Positions 24,278 to 33,104 of a DNA stretch of 64,000 bases are shown here, piece by piece. Below the pieces are notes generated by a model. The model was given only the letters and a program-made list of their open reading frames with translations. It did no database searches and had not been told where the DNA came from. The stretch's first letter is position 1. Every line of letters starts with the position of its first letter. Source of the stretch: CAZIPN01 sp964541225 (GTDB lineage Bacteria > Actinomycetota > Coriobacteriia > Anaerosomatales > JAAXUF01); the NCBI GenBank assembly GCA_964541225.1, contig CAZIPN010000004.1, positions 27,105 to 91,104 on the forward strand. The letters run 5' to 3'. Position numbers and translations under genes: made by a program.

Positions 24278-25888
24278 ATGGCGGCCTCCGAAGAGAACCT
24301 CAAGAAGGATCTGACCGCCGAGGAATTCGGTCGCTTCCGTGACTGGATTCACAAGCATTCCGGGATCTACCTCGAAGACAACAAGCTTGATTCCTTGAGG
24401 ATATCTCTGGTTTCGCGCGCGACTCGATTCGGGTTCGTCGACTACGGCGAGTACTACCGGATGCTTGTGTCCAGTGACGATGAGTTCAAAGAGCTCATGA
24501 ATCTTGTCACGATCAACGAGACGTCGTTCTTTCGTTTTCCCGCCCAGTTCGAGGCGTTGCGCGACCACGTGATCCCGGAGATTCTTCAGAGCAAGTCAAA
24601 GGTGAGCCGGTCGTTTCGGATATGGTCGGCGGGCTGCTCTACCGGCGAGGAGCCCTACACGCTTGCGATGACGTTGCTTGACTCAGCCGTTGGAGGTGCT
24701 GGGCTTCGGCCCGAAGTGCTTGGGACGGACGTGTCGACTTCGGCACTTGAGCGAGCTCGCAAGGCCGTGTACCCGGCGCGCGCGCTCGCAAGTGTGTCCC
24801 AGACCGTGGTGCAGCGCTGGTTCGAGCCCGTAGCCGGAGGGCACCGTCCGATCAAGCGCGTGCGTGATCTCGTCGAATTCTCCTATCACAATTTGGTGAA
24901 AGAGCCCTATCCGATAGCGTTGCTATCGAGCTGGGATGTCATCTTCTGCAGGAACGTCACGATCTACTTTCGCCTGGAGTCGACAAAGCGCGTGGTGAGC
25001 AACTTCTTCGACTCTCTCAACCCGGGTGGCTATCTCTTCATCGGCCACTCAGAAACCCTGTCAGCAATTTCTGATCGTTTCGAGGCGGTGGAGGTCGGTG
25101 GCGTGTTCCTCTATCGCAAGCCCCTTCAGCAGCACTTCTTCTCCTTCGACACCATGACGAGGGGGGCCGACGGGGAGGCTTCGGTGAGTCGTCGGCGCAG
25201 TGCCAGCCACTCATCCCGGCCGGGGATCTTTTCCAAGTCGTCGGCGGTGCGGCGGGAATCGGCGGTGCGGCGGGAGTCGGCCGCGCGTCCGAAGCGGCCG
25301 AAAGCCGCAGGGGCTTCGGCAAGCGGCGCGAATCCAGCGCAGACGCGAGCATCCGAAGAGACTGATGTCGCGGCTCAGAGTGCCGAGGCTGCTATTGCCG
25401 AGGCGCACGCACTCCTGGAATCGGCTCGCCCGGCCGAGGCGCGCGAGGCGGCCGACAAGGCTCTCGCGGCCCAACCACGCAACGTCCAGGCGATGCTGGT
25501 GCGCGCGTATGCCAACGCGGACAGCGGTGACTTTGAATCTGCAACCGCGGACGCGAACGCGGCGCTCGCCATTGACCCGCTTCTGGCACCCGCGCGCTAC
25601 GTGCTAGGGATTATCTATCAACGGGCTGGCGACGAGCGTGCGGCGCTCGGGGAATTCAAGCGCACCATCTACATCGATCATGAGTTCGTGCTCGCACATT
25701 TCAACGCCGCAAACATCTACCGGGGCCGCGGGGCGATGGAAGATGCCTGCCGAGAATACGAGAACGCGCTGACAACGTTGCATGCGAACCCAGATGGATC
25801 GTGGACGGTCTTTCTCGGCGGTTTCAAGCCTGATTTGCTGGCAAAGACCTGCGAACGCAGTCTGCTAGAGTGTCGGAAGGGGTCGTAG
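24278..25888 (+). CDS. CheR methyltransferase with C-terminal TPR domain
   Basis: 536 residues. CheR N-terminal helical domain (about 10-85), SAM-binding domain with IWSAGCSTGEEPYTLAM (about 110-126), GTDVSTSALERARK and FCRNVTIYF; then a low-complexity linker (about 290-365) containing a tandem RRESA repeat, and a TPR-like region (about 370-515) with ARPAEAREAADKALAAQP and APARYVLGIIYQRAGDERAAL. It methylates glutamates of the MCP at 29431-30657 using SAM. CheR-TPR fusions occur in Frz/Wsp-like and type IV pilus systems. Three bases after the previous stop. Confidence 0.9.
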   Translation: MAASEENLKKDLTAEEFGRFRDWIHKHSGIYLEDNKLDSLRISLVSRATRFGFVDYGEYYRMLVSSDDEFKELMNLVTINETSFFRFPAQFEALRDHVIPEILQSKSKVSRSFRIWSAGCSTGEEPYTLAMTLLDSAVGGAGLRPEVLGTDVSTSALERARKAVYPARALASVSQTVVQRWFEPVAGGHRPIKRVRDLVEFSYHNLVKEPYPIALLSSWDVIFCRNVTIYFRLESTKRVVSNFFDSLNPGGYLFIGHSETLSAISDRFEAVEVGGVFLYRKPLQQHFFSFDTMTRGADGEASVSRRRSASHSSRPGIFSKSSAVRRESAVRRESAARPKRPKAAGASASGANPAQTRASEETDVAAQSAEAAIAEAHALLESARPAEAREAADKALAAQPRNVQAMLVRAYANADSGDFESATADANAALAIDPLLAPARYVLGIIYQRAGDERAALGEFKRTIYIDHEFVLAHFNAANIYRGRGAMEDACREYENALTTLHANPDGSWTVFLGGFKPDLLAKTCERSLLECRKGS

Positions 25889-25895
25889 TCTGGCC

Positions 25896-25923
25896 TAAAG
25901 ACGCCCGCACTTTGGGGCGATAA
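25896..25923 (+). promoter_or_regulatory. Sigma-28-like promoter before cheY
   Basis: TAAA (25896-25899), 16 bases, GGCGATAA (25916-25923), against the FliA/WhiG consensus TAAA-N15-GCCGATAA: 11 of 12 bases with one extra spacer base. The start would fall near 25930, 33 bases before the CheY-like gene. If real, it gives an internal start for the second part of the cluster. Confidence 0.5.
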
Positions 25924-25962
25924 CTGGTAAGACATGCCCAATCGGAGGGGAGCACAGTAGAG

Positions 25963-26343
25963 ATGCCGAACGCGCGAATTCTCGCGGTCGACGACAGCCC
26001 GACGATCCTTGAGATGATCAAGGCGATCCTGCAGTCGGGTGGCTACGAAGTGATCACAGCCACGGACGGGGCTGAGGCGCTCGAGACCGCACGTGCCGAG
26101 ATTCCCGATCTCATCTTGCTCGACGTCATGCTTCCCAAGCTCGATGGCTATCGAGTGTGTCGGCTCCTGAAGTTCGACCAGAAATACAAGAACATCCCCA
26201 TCATCATGCTGACGGCCAAGACCGAGGAGCAGGCGATGGCGACGGGTATTCGGACGGGCGCGAACCAGTACTTGACGAAGCCGATTGAGCCCGAAAAGCT
26301 GCTCTCGGCCGTGGCCGACGAGCTGTCCAAGATCTCGGGCTGA
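25963..26343 (+). CDS. CheY/PilH-type single-domain response regulator
   Basis: 126 residues, a receiver domain only. Acidic pair Asp10-Asp11, phosphoacceptor Asp54 (LLDVMLPKLDG), Thr in MLTAKTEE and Lys in LTKPIEPEKL are all present. The VCRLLKFDQKYKNIPIIMLTAK segment is of the PilG/PilH or DivK-like kind rather than flagellar CheY. Likely phosphorylated by the CheA at 30697-33087. GGAGGGGAG precedes the ATG. Confidence 0.93.
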   Translation: MPNARILAVDDSPTILEMIKAILQSGGYEVITATDGAEALETARAEIPDLILLDVMLPKLDGYRVCRLLKFDQKYKNIPIIMLTAKTEEQAMATGIRTGANQYLTKPIEPEKLLSAVADELSKISG

Positions 26344-26351
26344 CGGATGTC

Positions 26352-28361
26352 ATGACGATGTCCGAAACGACTTCAATTGCCGGACGCGTACTCGACGGGC
26401 TGGTGTCGGCGGGGATTCTGTCCGCCGATCAAGAAGCCAGCGCGCGAGACGGTGCGGCATCCGATGCAGACGCCGGCCGTTCTCTGGTCTCCCTCGGGGC
26501 CATCAACTCAGCTCAGATCGCGACCGTGCTCGAAGAAGGCATGGGCGTTCCGCGGGTTGACCTGGCGAGCTACGCGCCCGATGATGACGCGCTTGTGCGT
26601 GTTCCCGCAGACATCGCGCGGGCTCATCATGTGCTCCCGCTCTTTGAGATCGAAGGAATGCTGACGGTTGCCATCGGCGATCCACAAGACGTGTTCGGGC
26701 TCGACTCCCTAGGATCCGAGCTCTCGCTTGAAGTGGAGATGGTGCTTGCCGACGCTCCGGCGGTCACCTCTTCGATCGCGCAATACTATGGCGCACCTGC
26801 AGCCGAGCAGGAACAGCTTGAGGTCGCAGAGCCCCTGGGCGCTGCGGAGCCGGTTGCCGAGTCCGTCACTGAGCCGGTTGCGCAGGTTCCCGAGATGTCA
26901 GAGATCGTTGAGCCAGTAGCTGAGTTCGGGGCCCCAGCCGGCCAACCTGGCGGTCAGGTGCCGGACGAGGGCGTGTACTTCGATGGCGTGCCGGTTGTGG
27001 CGGACGCTGACGAGCTTGAGATGTCGGCGACGGACTTCTTCGAAGTGAGCGAGGACGTTCCGGTCGTTGTGGACGCGCCCGAGGCCGTGCACGAGGAACT
27101 TGAGAGTGCCGAGGCCAATACCGTGCAGACGGTTGAGGAGGTCGTCTCGGCGACCCCGGAATCCACGTCAGGCATTGACCTCGACGTGCTTGCGGTCGCG
27201 GACGATCGCAAGGTCAGCGTGCTGGTCTCAGACATCCTCGACCAGGCTGTGGCGCGCGGTGCAAACCGCATCCACCTGCTGCCGTATAAGAACGACTTCT
27301 TCCTGGTCTTTCGCATCCAGGGACGGCTCGAGAAGATCGCGAGCGCTCCGCTCTCAATGCAGGGGCCGCTTATCGAGGGTTTCAAGAACTACGCGAAGCT
27401 GGGTGCCGTGCCCGCCGACTTGCCCGCGCTCGGCAGACTCCATGCCGACATCGGCGGCAAGGGGCTGGTGCTCACCGTTTCGTCGGTACCGACCGTGGCG
27501 GGACAACGCCTTGTTGTGTCGATTGCCCCAGCTCGTCCTCAGCCGCGGGATTTCCTCGAACTCGGCATGACAGAAGCTGAGTCCAAGGCGCTCCAGGCAA
27601 TGGTTGAGCGCGGACGCGGCATTCTGCTGGTCTCAGCACCCGTCGCCGGTGGGCGTTCCAGCACGTACTACGCTCTGCTGCAGCACGCTGCTCAGGCCGG
27701 AAAGACGGTGTATTCGGTCGAACGATCCATCGAGTATGAGATCCCCGCGGTCGCTCAGGTCCTTGTGAATCCGGGCTCGCCCGTTGGTGCGGCGTCCTAC
27801 TTCGCCGCTGGCATGCGGCAAGACACGGACATGCTGGCGATCGACTCGATTCAATCGGTCGAGGACGTTCACCTGGCGATCGAGGCCGCCGGTCTCGGCA
27901 AGCTCGTGATCGCGACGTTTGCGGGAGCCGACATCGTTACGGCCGTGCGCAGGATGCTGGATCTGGGCGCCGAGCCGGTTTCGCTGGCCAGCGCGCTTAC
28001 GCTTGGAATCGGGCAGCGCGTTGTGCGGACCAACTGTCCGAGCTGCACGGTCGAGGAGGAGAGTCCGCTGGCCGCCAAGATTCCGGGAGCCAGCGCGGGC
28101 ATGACCGCCAGGCGCGGGGCCGGGTGTGCGGCGTGCGCCAACACCGGATTCGCTGGGGCAACCGGGATCTTCGAAGTGCTGCCCTTCACCGAATCCATGC
28201 GCGCTGAGATCGCGCGCGGCGCAACTGCCGAGCAACTCCTGGCCGCCGCACGTGCTGCCGGCATGCGCCCGATGATCGCGTCGGGTCTCGCGAAGGTGCG
28301 TGAGGGCGTGATCAGCGCCGAGGAACTCGATCGCGTACTGCGTTTCTCGGTGTCGAGGTGA
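26352..28361 (+). CDS. PilB/GspE-like protein with degenerate ATPase, MshEN N-terminus
   Basis: 669 residues. MshEN-like N-terminal domain (about 5-147), an acidic, Pro/Val/Glu-rich linker (about 150-275), then a T2SS/T4P secretion-ATPase-like domain (about 285-665). The catalytic motifs are lost: where GPTGSGKTT is expected stands APVAGGRSS (about 429-437), and where the Walker B GEIRD is expected stands AIDSIQS (about 496-502). Yet the overall fold markers remain: GQRLV, LASALTLGIGQRVVR and the zinc pair CPSC (562, 565) and CAAC (592, 595) with TGIFEVLPF. It is therefore a probable non-hydrolysing relative of the pilus extension motor that may act as a c-di-GMP or nucleotide sensor or adaptor. 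Overlaps cheW by four bases. Confidence 0.85.
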   Translation: MTMSETTSIAGRVLDGLVSAGILSADQEASARDGAASDADAGRSLVSLGAINSAQIATVLEEGMGVPRVDLASYAPDDDALVRVPADIARAHHVLPLFEIEGMLTVAIGDPQDVFGLDSLGSELSLEVEMVLADAPAVTSSIAQYYGAPAAEQEQLEVAEPLGAAEPVAESVTEPVAQVPEMSEIVEPVAEFGAPAGQPGGQVPDEGVYFDGVPVVADADELEMSATDFFEVSEDVPVVVDAPEAVHEELESAEANTVQTVEEVVSATPESTSGIDLDVLAVADDRKVSVLVSDILDQAVARGANRIHLLPYKNDFFLVFRIQGRLEKIASAPLSMQGPLIEGFKNYAKLGAVPADLPALGRLHADIGGKGLVLTVSSVPTVAGQRLVVSIAPARPQPRDFLELGMTEAESKALQAMVERGRGILLVSAPVAGGRSSTYYALLQHAAQAGKTVYSVERSIEYEIPAVAQVLVNPGSPVGAASYFAAGMRQDTDMLAIDSIQSVEDVHLAIEAAGLGKLVIATFAGADIVTAVRRMLDLGAEPVSLASALTLGIGQRVVRTNCPSCTVEEESPLAAKIPGASAGMTARRGAGCAACANTGFAGATGIFEVLPFTESMRAEIARGATAEQLLAAARAAGMRPMIASGLAKVREGVISAEELDRVLRFSVSR

Positions 28362-28855
28362 GTGCGTTGGCCAAGACCAACATCCCAGATCGTTCTGAGG
28401 TCGCGGCACAGGCGGACACCGGCGAGATCGAACGAGTCGTCGCGTTTCATCTGAGTGGCCAACGCTACGCATTGCCCATCGGGCGGGTTCGTGAGATCCA
28501 GCAGATCGTGGCACTTTCCGATGTTCCCGAGGGCGTCAACGGCGTTGTCGGGATGGTCAATCTCCGGGGCCAGGTCATTCCAGCGGTCGACATGCGCCGG
28601 TTGGTTGGGCTCGAAGTGCGCGAGTATACGCTGGAGACGCCGATGGTGATCACCGAGATTCATGGCCGGGTTGTGGCGCTGCTCGTTGACGAGGTCGAGG
28701 ACGTGCTTGAGGTGCCCGAAGGCGCGATGCAAGAGGCGCCGCCCCTGCACCAGCTGTCCGGAAGCATGATCGGCGTCGTTCGGCTTGCCGATGGTCTTGT
28801 CTACGTCCTCGATCCCGATCGGCTTGTCGGGATGGACCTTCTTGAGCGGGCCTGA
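28358..28855 (+). CDS. CheW coupling protein 1
   Basis: 165 residues, GTG start overlapping the PilB-like stop (GTGA). One CheW domain (about 25-160): VVAFHLSGQRYALPIGRVREI, GVVGMVNLRGQVIPAVDMRRL, VALLVDEVEDVLEVPE. It links the MCP to CheA. The N-terminal 25 residues are polar and probably disordered. Confidence 0.93.
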   Translation: MSALAKTNIPDRSEVAAQADTGEIERVVAFHLSGQRYALPIGRVREIQQIVALSDVPEGVNGVVGMVNLRGQVIPAVDMRRLVGLEVREYTLETPMVITEIHGRVVALLVDEVEDVLEVPEGAMQEAPPLHQLSGSMIGVVRLADGLVYVLDPDRLVGMDLLERA

Positions 28856-28857
28856 TC

Positions 28858-29409
28858 GTGAGCGCCGAGAACTCCTCCCGGGACACGAGCACGGCCGCTG
28901 AGGACATCCTCGCTCGTCGAGCCGAATCGCTGGCCATGGAGTCGGTCGAGGAGGAAGTGTCGGATCGCATTTCGATGCTGCGGTTTCGCATCGGAGATGA
29001 GTGGTATGCGGTGCGAGTCGCGGACGTGCGCGAGATCTTCCAGGAATACGACGTCACGGGAGTGCCGGGTACTCCGCCCTACGTTCTCGGCGTGACCAAC
29101 GTGCGAGGTGAGATTCTGTCGGTGACAGATCCAGCGCTCTTGGTTGGATTGGGCAAGATCGTCGGAACGGGCGAGGGGCAACCCCCGGCTATCGTCGTGA
29201 AGAATGGTGTGGTGACAACAGCGCTGGTTGTCGATGAGATAGGTGACATCGTTGAAGTTGCGAACGAACTGCTGGAACCGCCGGTCGGCTTGATGGATCG
29301 CGCACAAGCTGAGTTCGTAGCTGGATCGGTGTTTGTGAACGGTACCATGATCGGTTTGCTCGACGTAGGAAGAGTGCTTGAGCCGGTGGATACGTCCAAC
29401 CGACGCTAG
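28858..29409 (+). CDS. CheW coupling protein 2
   Basis: 183 residues, GTG start two bases after the previous stop. One CheW domain after an acidic N-terminal extension of about 40 residues: MLRFRIGDEWYAVRVADVREI, LGVTNVRGEILSVTDPALLVGL, TTALVVDEIGDIVEV, and a C-terminal FVNGTMIGLLDVGRVLE. Diverged from CheW1, so the two probably have different places in the array or different partners, for example one for the DUF4388 or PilB-like protein. Confidence 0.92.
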   Translation: MSAENSSRDTSTAAEDILARRAESLAMESVEEEVSDRISMLRFRIGDEWYAVRVADVREIFQEYDVTGVPGTPPYVLGVTNVRGEILSVTDPALLVGLGKIVGTGEGQPPAIVVKNGVVTTALVVDEIGDIVEVANELLEPPVGLMDRAQAEFVAGSVFVNGTMIGLLDVGRVLEPVDTSNRR

Positions 29410-29430
29410 ACCGGGAGGTCGACGGTAGCA

Positions 29431-30657
29431 ATGCAGATCTGGAAGAAGCTCAACAGTCGGATTCTGTATCGGCTCACGCTCACGACGGTGGTGATGCAGA
29501 TCGCCTACGTCGTGATCCAGCTGCTGCTCATTGACGTGTTCTTCAGCAAGCAGATCGCGGCTGACCCGCGGATCATGCAGAGCCTCGCGCTAGTCATCGG
29601 TGCGTCCGTGGTGGTGCTCGTGGTCTGGGCGTTTGCGGTGTACGCCGTTGCCAGGCGGTCGCTTGGGCCGCTGTCGGCCATCGTTACAAGTGTTCAGGCG
29701 GCATGCCAAGGCGACATCGGGCACAAGGTCGAAGTCAACACTGCCGACGAGATCGGGACGCTCGCGACTTCTTACAACCAGATGCTCGACCTGATCGTCT
29801 ACCTCATCCGGCAGACGCAAGAATCCTCGAAGCGTTTGGCAGGTTCGAGCAACGACATCCTCTCGGCGACTGAGGAGCAGGCTTCTGGAGCCGCTCAGCA
29901 GGCCGCTTCCATCAGCGAAACGACTGCGACGATGGAGGAGCTGGCGAGCACCTATCGGCAGATCGCCGAGAACGCCGATCACGTTGTGACGATGGCCGAG
30001 GCCTCGCTCGGCAGCGCCGAGAATGGGCAGCAGGCCGTCGCGAATACGCTCTCGGCGATGGAAGAGATCAAGACCCGTACGCAAGCCAGCGCGAACAAGA
30101 TTCTGGCGCTCGGCGAGCGCAGTCAACAGATCGGGCAGGTGCTCTCAATCATCAACGGGATTGCCGACCAGACCAAGATCCTCGCGCTCAACGCCGCCAT
30201 CGAGGCCGCTCGAGCTGGCGAGGCGGGGAAGGGCTTCTCGGTCGTTGCCATCGAAATCCGCAAGCTCGCCGAGTCGGTTGTCGATTCGACCGGAGAGATC
30301 AGCGGCATCATGACCGAGATCCAGAGTTCGGCCAACGATCTGGTGATCTCGACAGAGCAAGAGCTGCGTCACGTGCAGGTGGGCGTCGACCTGGCCCACA
30401 CCACGGGCGAGAGCCTGGACAGCATCCTGGAACTCATCGAGCAGACCACCGTGGCGGCCAAGGAGATCTCGGCGGCCACGCAGCAACAGAAGAGCGCGAC
30501 CGACCAGGTCGTCAAGGCGATGCGCGAGGTTGCGGCGGTTGCACAGCAGACCGCAGCGGGTTCTCGGCAGGTGGCTTCGGCTGCTGAGGCGCTATCCGGC
30601 ATGGCGAAGGAGTCGAGCCAGGTTGGCTCGGCGTTCCAGATCGTCGAGGGCGCCTAG
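29431..30657 (+). CDS. Methyl-accepting chemotaxis protein without an outside sensor domain
   Basis: 408 residues. Two membrane segments (about 15-35 and 50-73) separated by about 12 residues, HAMP (about 75-127), then the methyl-accepting coiled coil with the hairpin tip GIADQTKILALNAAIEAARA and GFSVVAIEIRKLAE. Almost no periplasmic loop, so the signal must come from the membrane, the HAMP or a partner protein. The sole MCP of the cluster and the substrate of CheR and CheB here. Confidence 0.93.
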   Translation: MQIWKKLNSRILYRLTLTTVVMQIAYVVIQLLLIDVFFSKQIAADPRIMQSLALVIGASVVVLVVWAFAVYAVARRSLGPLSAIVTSVQAACQGDIGHKVEVNTADEIGTLATSYNQMLDLIVYLIRQTQESSKRLAGSSNDILSATEEQASGAAQQAASISETTATMEELASTYRQIAENADHVVTMAEASLGSAENGQQAVANTLSAMEEIKTRTQASANKILALGERSQQIGQVLSIINGIADQTKILALNAAIEAARAGEAGKGFSVVAIEIRKLAESVVDSTGEISGIMTEIQSSANDLVISTEQELRHVQVGVDLAHTTGESLDSILELIEQTTVAAKEISAATQQQKSATDQVVKAMREVAAVAQQTAAGSRQVASAAEALSGMAKESSQVGSAFQIVEGA

Positions 30658-30696
30658 TCCCGCAACGCGTGACTCCCGGCAAGGAGCGGAAGGCCG

Positions 30697-33087
30697 ATGG
30701 TCGAGTTTGACCGCAGCGCGTTCATATCGAAGTTCCAAGAAGAGGCGCAGGACCTTCTGCAGCGCCTCAACGAGGGCGTTATCACACTGGAGTCGGAGCC
30801 GGCCAACCGCGAACTCATCGACCAGATGCTACGCGACGCCCACACACTCAAGGGTTCGTCGCGCATGGTCGGCCTCATCGAGATCTCCGACGTGGCCCAT
30901 TCGCTCGAAGACATCATGGTCAAGGTTCGCGAGAAGGAGATCGAGTACACCGCCGACATGACCGACTCGTTCTTCGAGGCGCTCGACGCGATCGTCTACC
31001 TGACTGAAAACGCTGGCGTCAACGTGGACGATGCGATCGACCTCGGCGTCATCAGAGAGCGGCTGAACTCGGCTGCGGGCATCGTCGAAGAAGAAGAGGG
31101 CACGCAGGAGTCCAACGAGTCAGCGCCCGCTCCGGCAGCGCCCAAGAAGCGAACCCGGCGCAAGAAGGCGTTGAGTGCGTCTTCAGAGGCCGCTGGCCAG
31201 CCGGGGCGTGAGTCCGACGAAGAGGCACCCGCCGAGGACCAGACCGCCGAAGACCAGACCGCCGAAGACACCGGCTCCGAGACAGAGGGCGAGGAACTCG
31301 CCGAGGGCGGGCACACTCACACCGTCCAGCGCGAGGGCGAACTCAAGTCCAAGTCCCAGCAAACCATCCGCGTCCGCACCCACCAGGTCGATGAGCTCCT
31401 CAACGTGATCAGCGAAGTTGTGATCGGCCAGATCAAGACCGAGCAACGCACGCTGGATGTGCGGGGAGTCCAGTCTCATGCCAACGATGCGTGGCAAGCA
31501 TGGGTTCGCGTGAAATCGGCGCTCTCATCGATGGGCAGCCTCGAACTTGTGGAGGCGCTGTCAGACGATCTCAACGCGCTCGACGTGGCGCTTGCGGAGT
31601 CCAAGCGTGAGCTAGCGGAGTTCTTGAAGCAGTACAGCGATGACACATCTCGGACCTCGGTGGTCGTCAATGACTTGCAGGAACTCGGCATGGGGCTTCG
31701 CATGCTTCCGGCCAACACGATCTTCCAGGCGTTTCCGCGCGCGGTGAGAGACCTTGCGAAGCAGTTCCACAAGGACATTGAGTTGGTCATCGAAGGCGGT
31801 ACGACCGAACTCGACAAGAAGGTGCTCGAGGAGATCAACGATCCGCTCGTGCATATCATGCGCAACGCTGTCGACCACGGAATTGAGTCTCCCGCCGAGC
31901 GGGTTGCTGCCGGGAAGCCAGCGACCGGAACGATCACGCTGGCCGCTCGGCAAGAGGGCGACCGTATCGTCATCGAGATCGGCGACGATGGGGCGGGCAT
32001 CGACCCAGTCAAGATTCGCGAAAACGCCGTTCGCAAGGGCTACGTGACTGAAGCCGAGGCCAAGGGCATGTCTGACCGCGAGGCACAGTACATGATCTTC
32101 GAGGCTGGGTTCTCCACCGCGCCGATCATCACCGAGATATCTGGACGAGGCGTCGGCATGGACGTCGTTCGTGAGTTCGTGGTGGAGAAACTGAAAGGCT
32201 CGCTCGATCTTGACTCCGCGAGGGGCAAGGGCACGACGTTTCGCCTCACCATTCCGCTCACGCTCGCGATCATCCGTGCCCTGCTGCTTCGTGTCGGCGA
32301 GCACATCTACGCGCTGCCTACCGGCTCGATCGAAGAGACCATGCGCGTGTCGCCGAGCGAAATCATCAAGGTCGAGGGGCGTGAGGTCATCCGGCGTCAG
32401 CGCAGAACGATTCCACTTGTGCGCCTCGCCGACATCCTCGGCGTTGCTTCCGATCCGCCGTCTAGCAAGGTGCCGATAGCGACGATTGGGTACTCGGGCC
32501 ACCGCATGGGCTTCATCGTCGACTCATTCGTCGGCGAGCAGCAGATTGTGATCAAGACGCTCGGGTCGCACCTGATCAAAGTCGACAACGTCGCGGGCGT
32601 GACGATTCTTGGCGCGGGCGAGGTCGTCCCAATCCTGAATGTTCCAGATCTCATGAACAACGCGCGCACGCGAAGCGGTCAGCGGGTCGGGAGGATCGAG
32701 AAGCAGGAGAGGGCTGGTTCTCGGCGCATTCTGATCTGCGAAGACTCGTTTACCACGAGGGAACTCGAGCGATCGATCTTCGAGGCGGCCGGCTATGAAG
32801 TTGAGACCGCCAACGATGGCGCTCAAGGGCTCGGCAGGCTGAAGGAAGGGCTGAAGATCGACGCGGTGGTGACCGACGTCCAGATGCCCAACATGACGGG
32901 TTTCGAGCTCACGCGAGCGATCAAGAGCGATGCGAACCTGGAATCCATTCCTGTCGTCATCGTGACCTCGCTGGAACGCGATGAAGAGAAGGCCGAGGGC
33001 GTCGAGGCCGGTGCGGATGCCTATATCACGAAGTCAGTGTTCAACCAGGACACGCTGCTCGACACGGTCGAGCGCCTGATCCGCTAA
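30697..33087 (+). CDS. cheA: CheA histidine kinase with C-terminal receiver domain
   Basis: 796 residues. HPt (about 5-110) with phospho-His49 in AHTLKGSS; an acidic linker (about 130-215) with a tandem AEDQT repeat; dimerisation domain; ATPase with N-box HIMRNAVDHGIE, GDDGAGID, GRGVGMDVV and GKGTTFRLTIPLTLAI; CheW-like domain (about 525-660); and a receiver (about 675-795) with Asp pair CEDS, phospho-Asp in VTDVQMPNMTG and Lys in YITKSVF. No typical CheY-binding P2 domain is evident. CheA-REC hybrids occur in type IV pilus (ChpA/PilL) and Frz-type systems, where the receiver acts as a phosphate sink or intramolecular regulator. Confidence 0.94.
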   Translation: MVEFDRSAFISKFQEEAQDLLQRLNEGVITLESEPANRELIDQMLRDAHTLKGSSRMVGLIEISDVAHSLEDIMVKVREKEIEYTADMTDSFFEALDAIVYLTENAGVNVDDAIDLGVIRERLNSAAGIVEEEEGTQESNESAPAPAAPKKRTRRKKALSASSEAAGQPGRESDEEAPAEDQTAEDQTAEDTGSETEGEELAEGGHTHTVQREGELKSKSQQTIRVRTHQVDELLNVISEVVIGQIKTEQRTLDVRGVQSHANDAWQAWVRVKSALSSMGSLELVEALSDDLNALDVALAESKRELAEFLKQYSDDTSRTSVVVNDLQELGMGLRMLPANTIFQAFPRAVRDLAKQFHKDIELVIEGGTTELDKKVLEEINDPLVHIMRNAVDHGIESPAERVAAGKPATGTITLAARQEGDRIVIEIGDDGAGIDPVKIRENAVRKGYVTEAEAKGMSDREAQYMIFEAGFSTAPIITEISGRGVGMDVVREFVVEKLKGSLDLDSARGKGTTFRLTIPLTLAIIRALLLRVGEHIYALPTGSIEETMRVSPSEIIKVEGREVIRRQRRTIPLVRLADILGVASDPPSSKVPIATIGYSGHRMGFIVDSFVGEQQIVIKTLGSHLIKVDNVAGVTILGAGEVVPILNVPDLMNNARTRSGQRVGRIEKQERAGSRRILICEDSFTTRELERSIFEAAGYEVETANDGAQGLGRLKEGLKIDAVVTDVQMPNMTGFELTRAIKSDANLESIPVVIVTSLERDEEKAEGVEAGADAYITKSVFNQDTLLDTVERLIR

Positions 33088-33104
33088 GCGCGAAGGCGGC
33101 ACAC

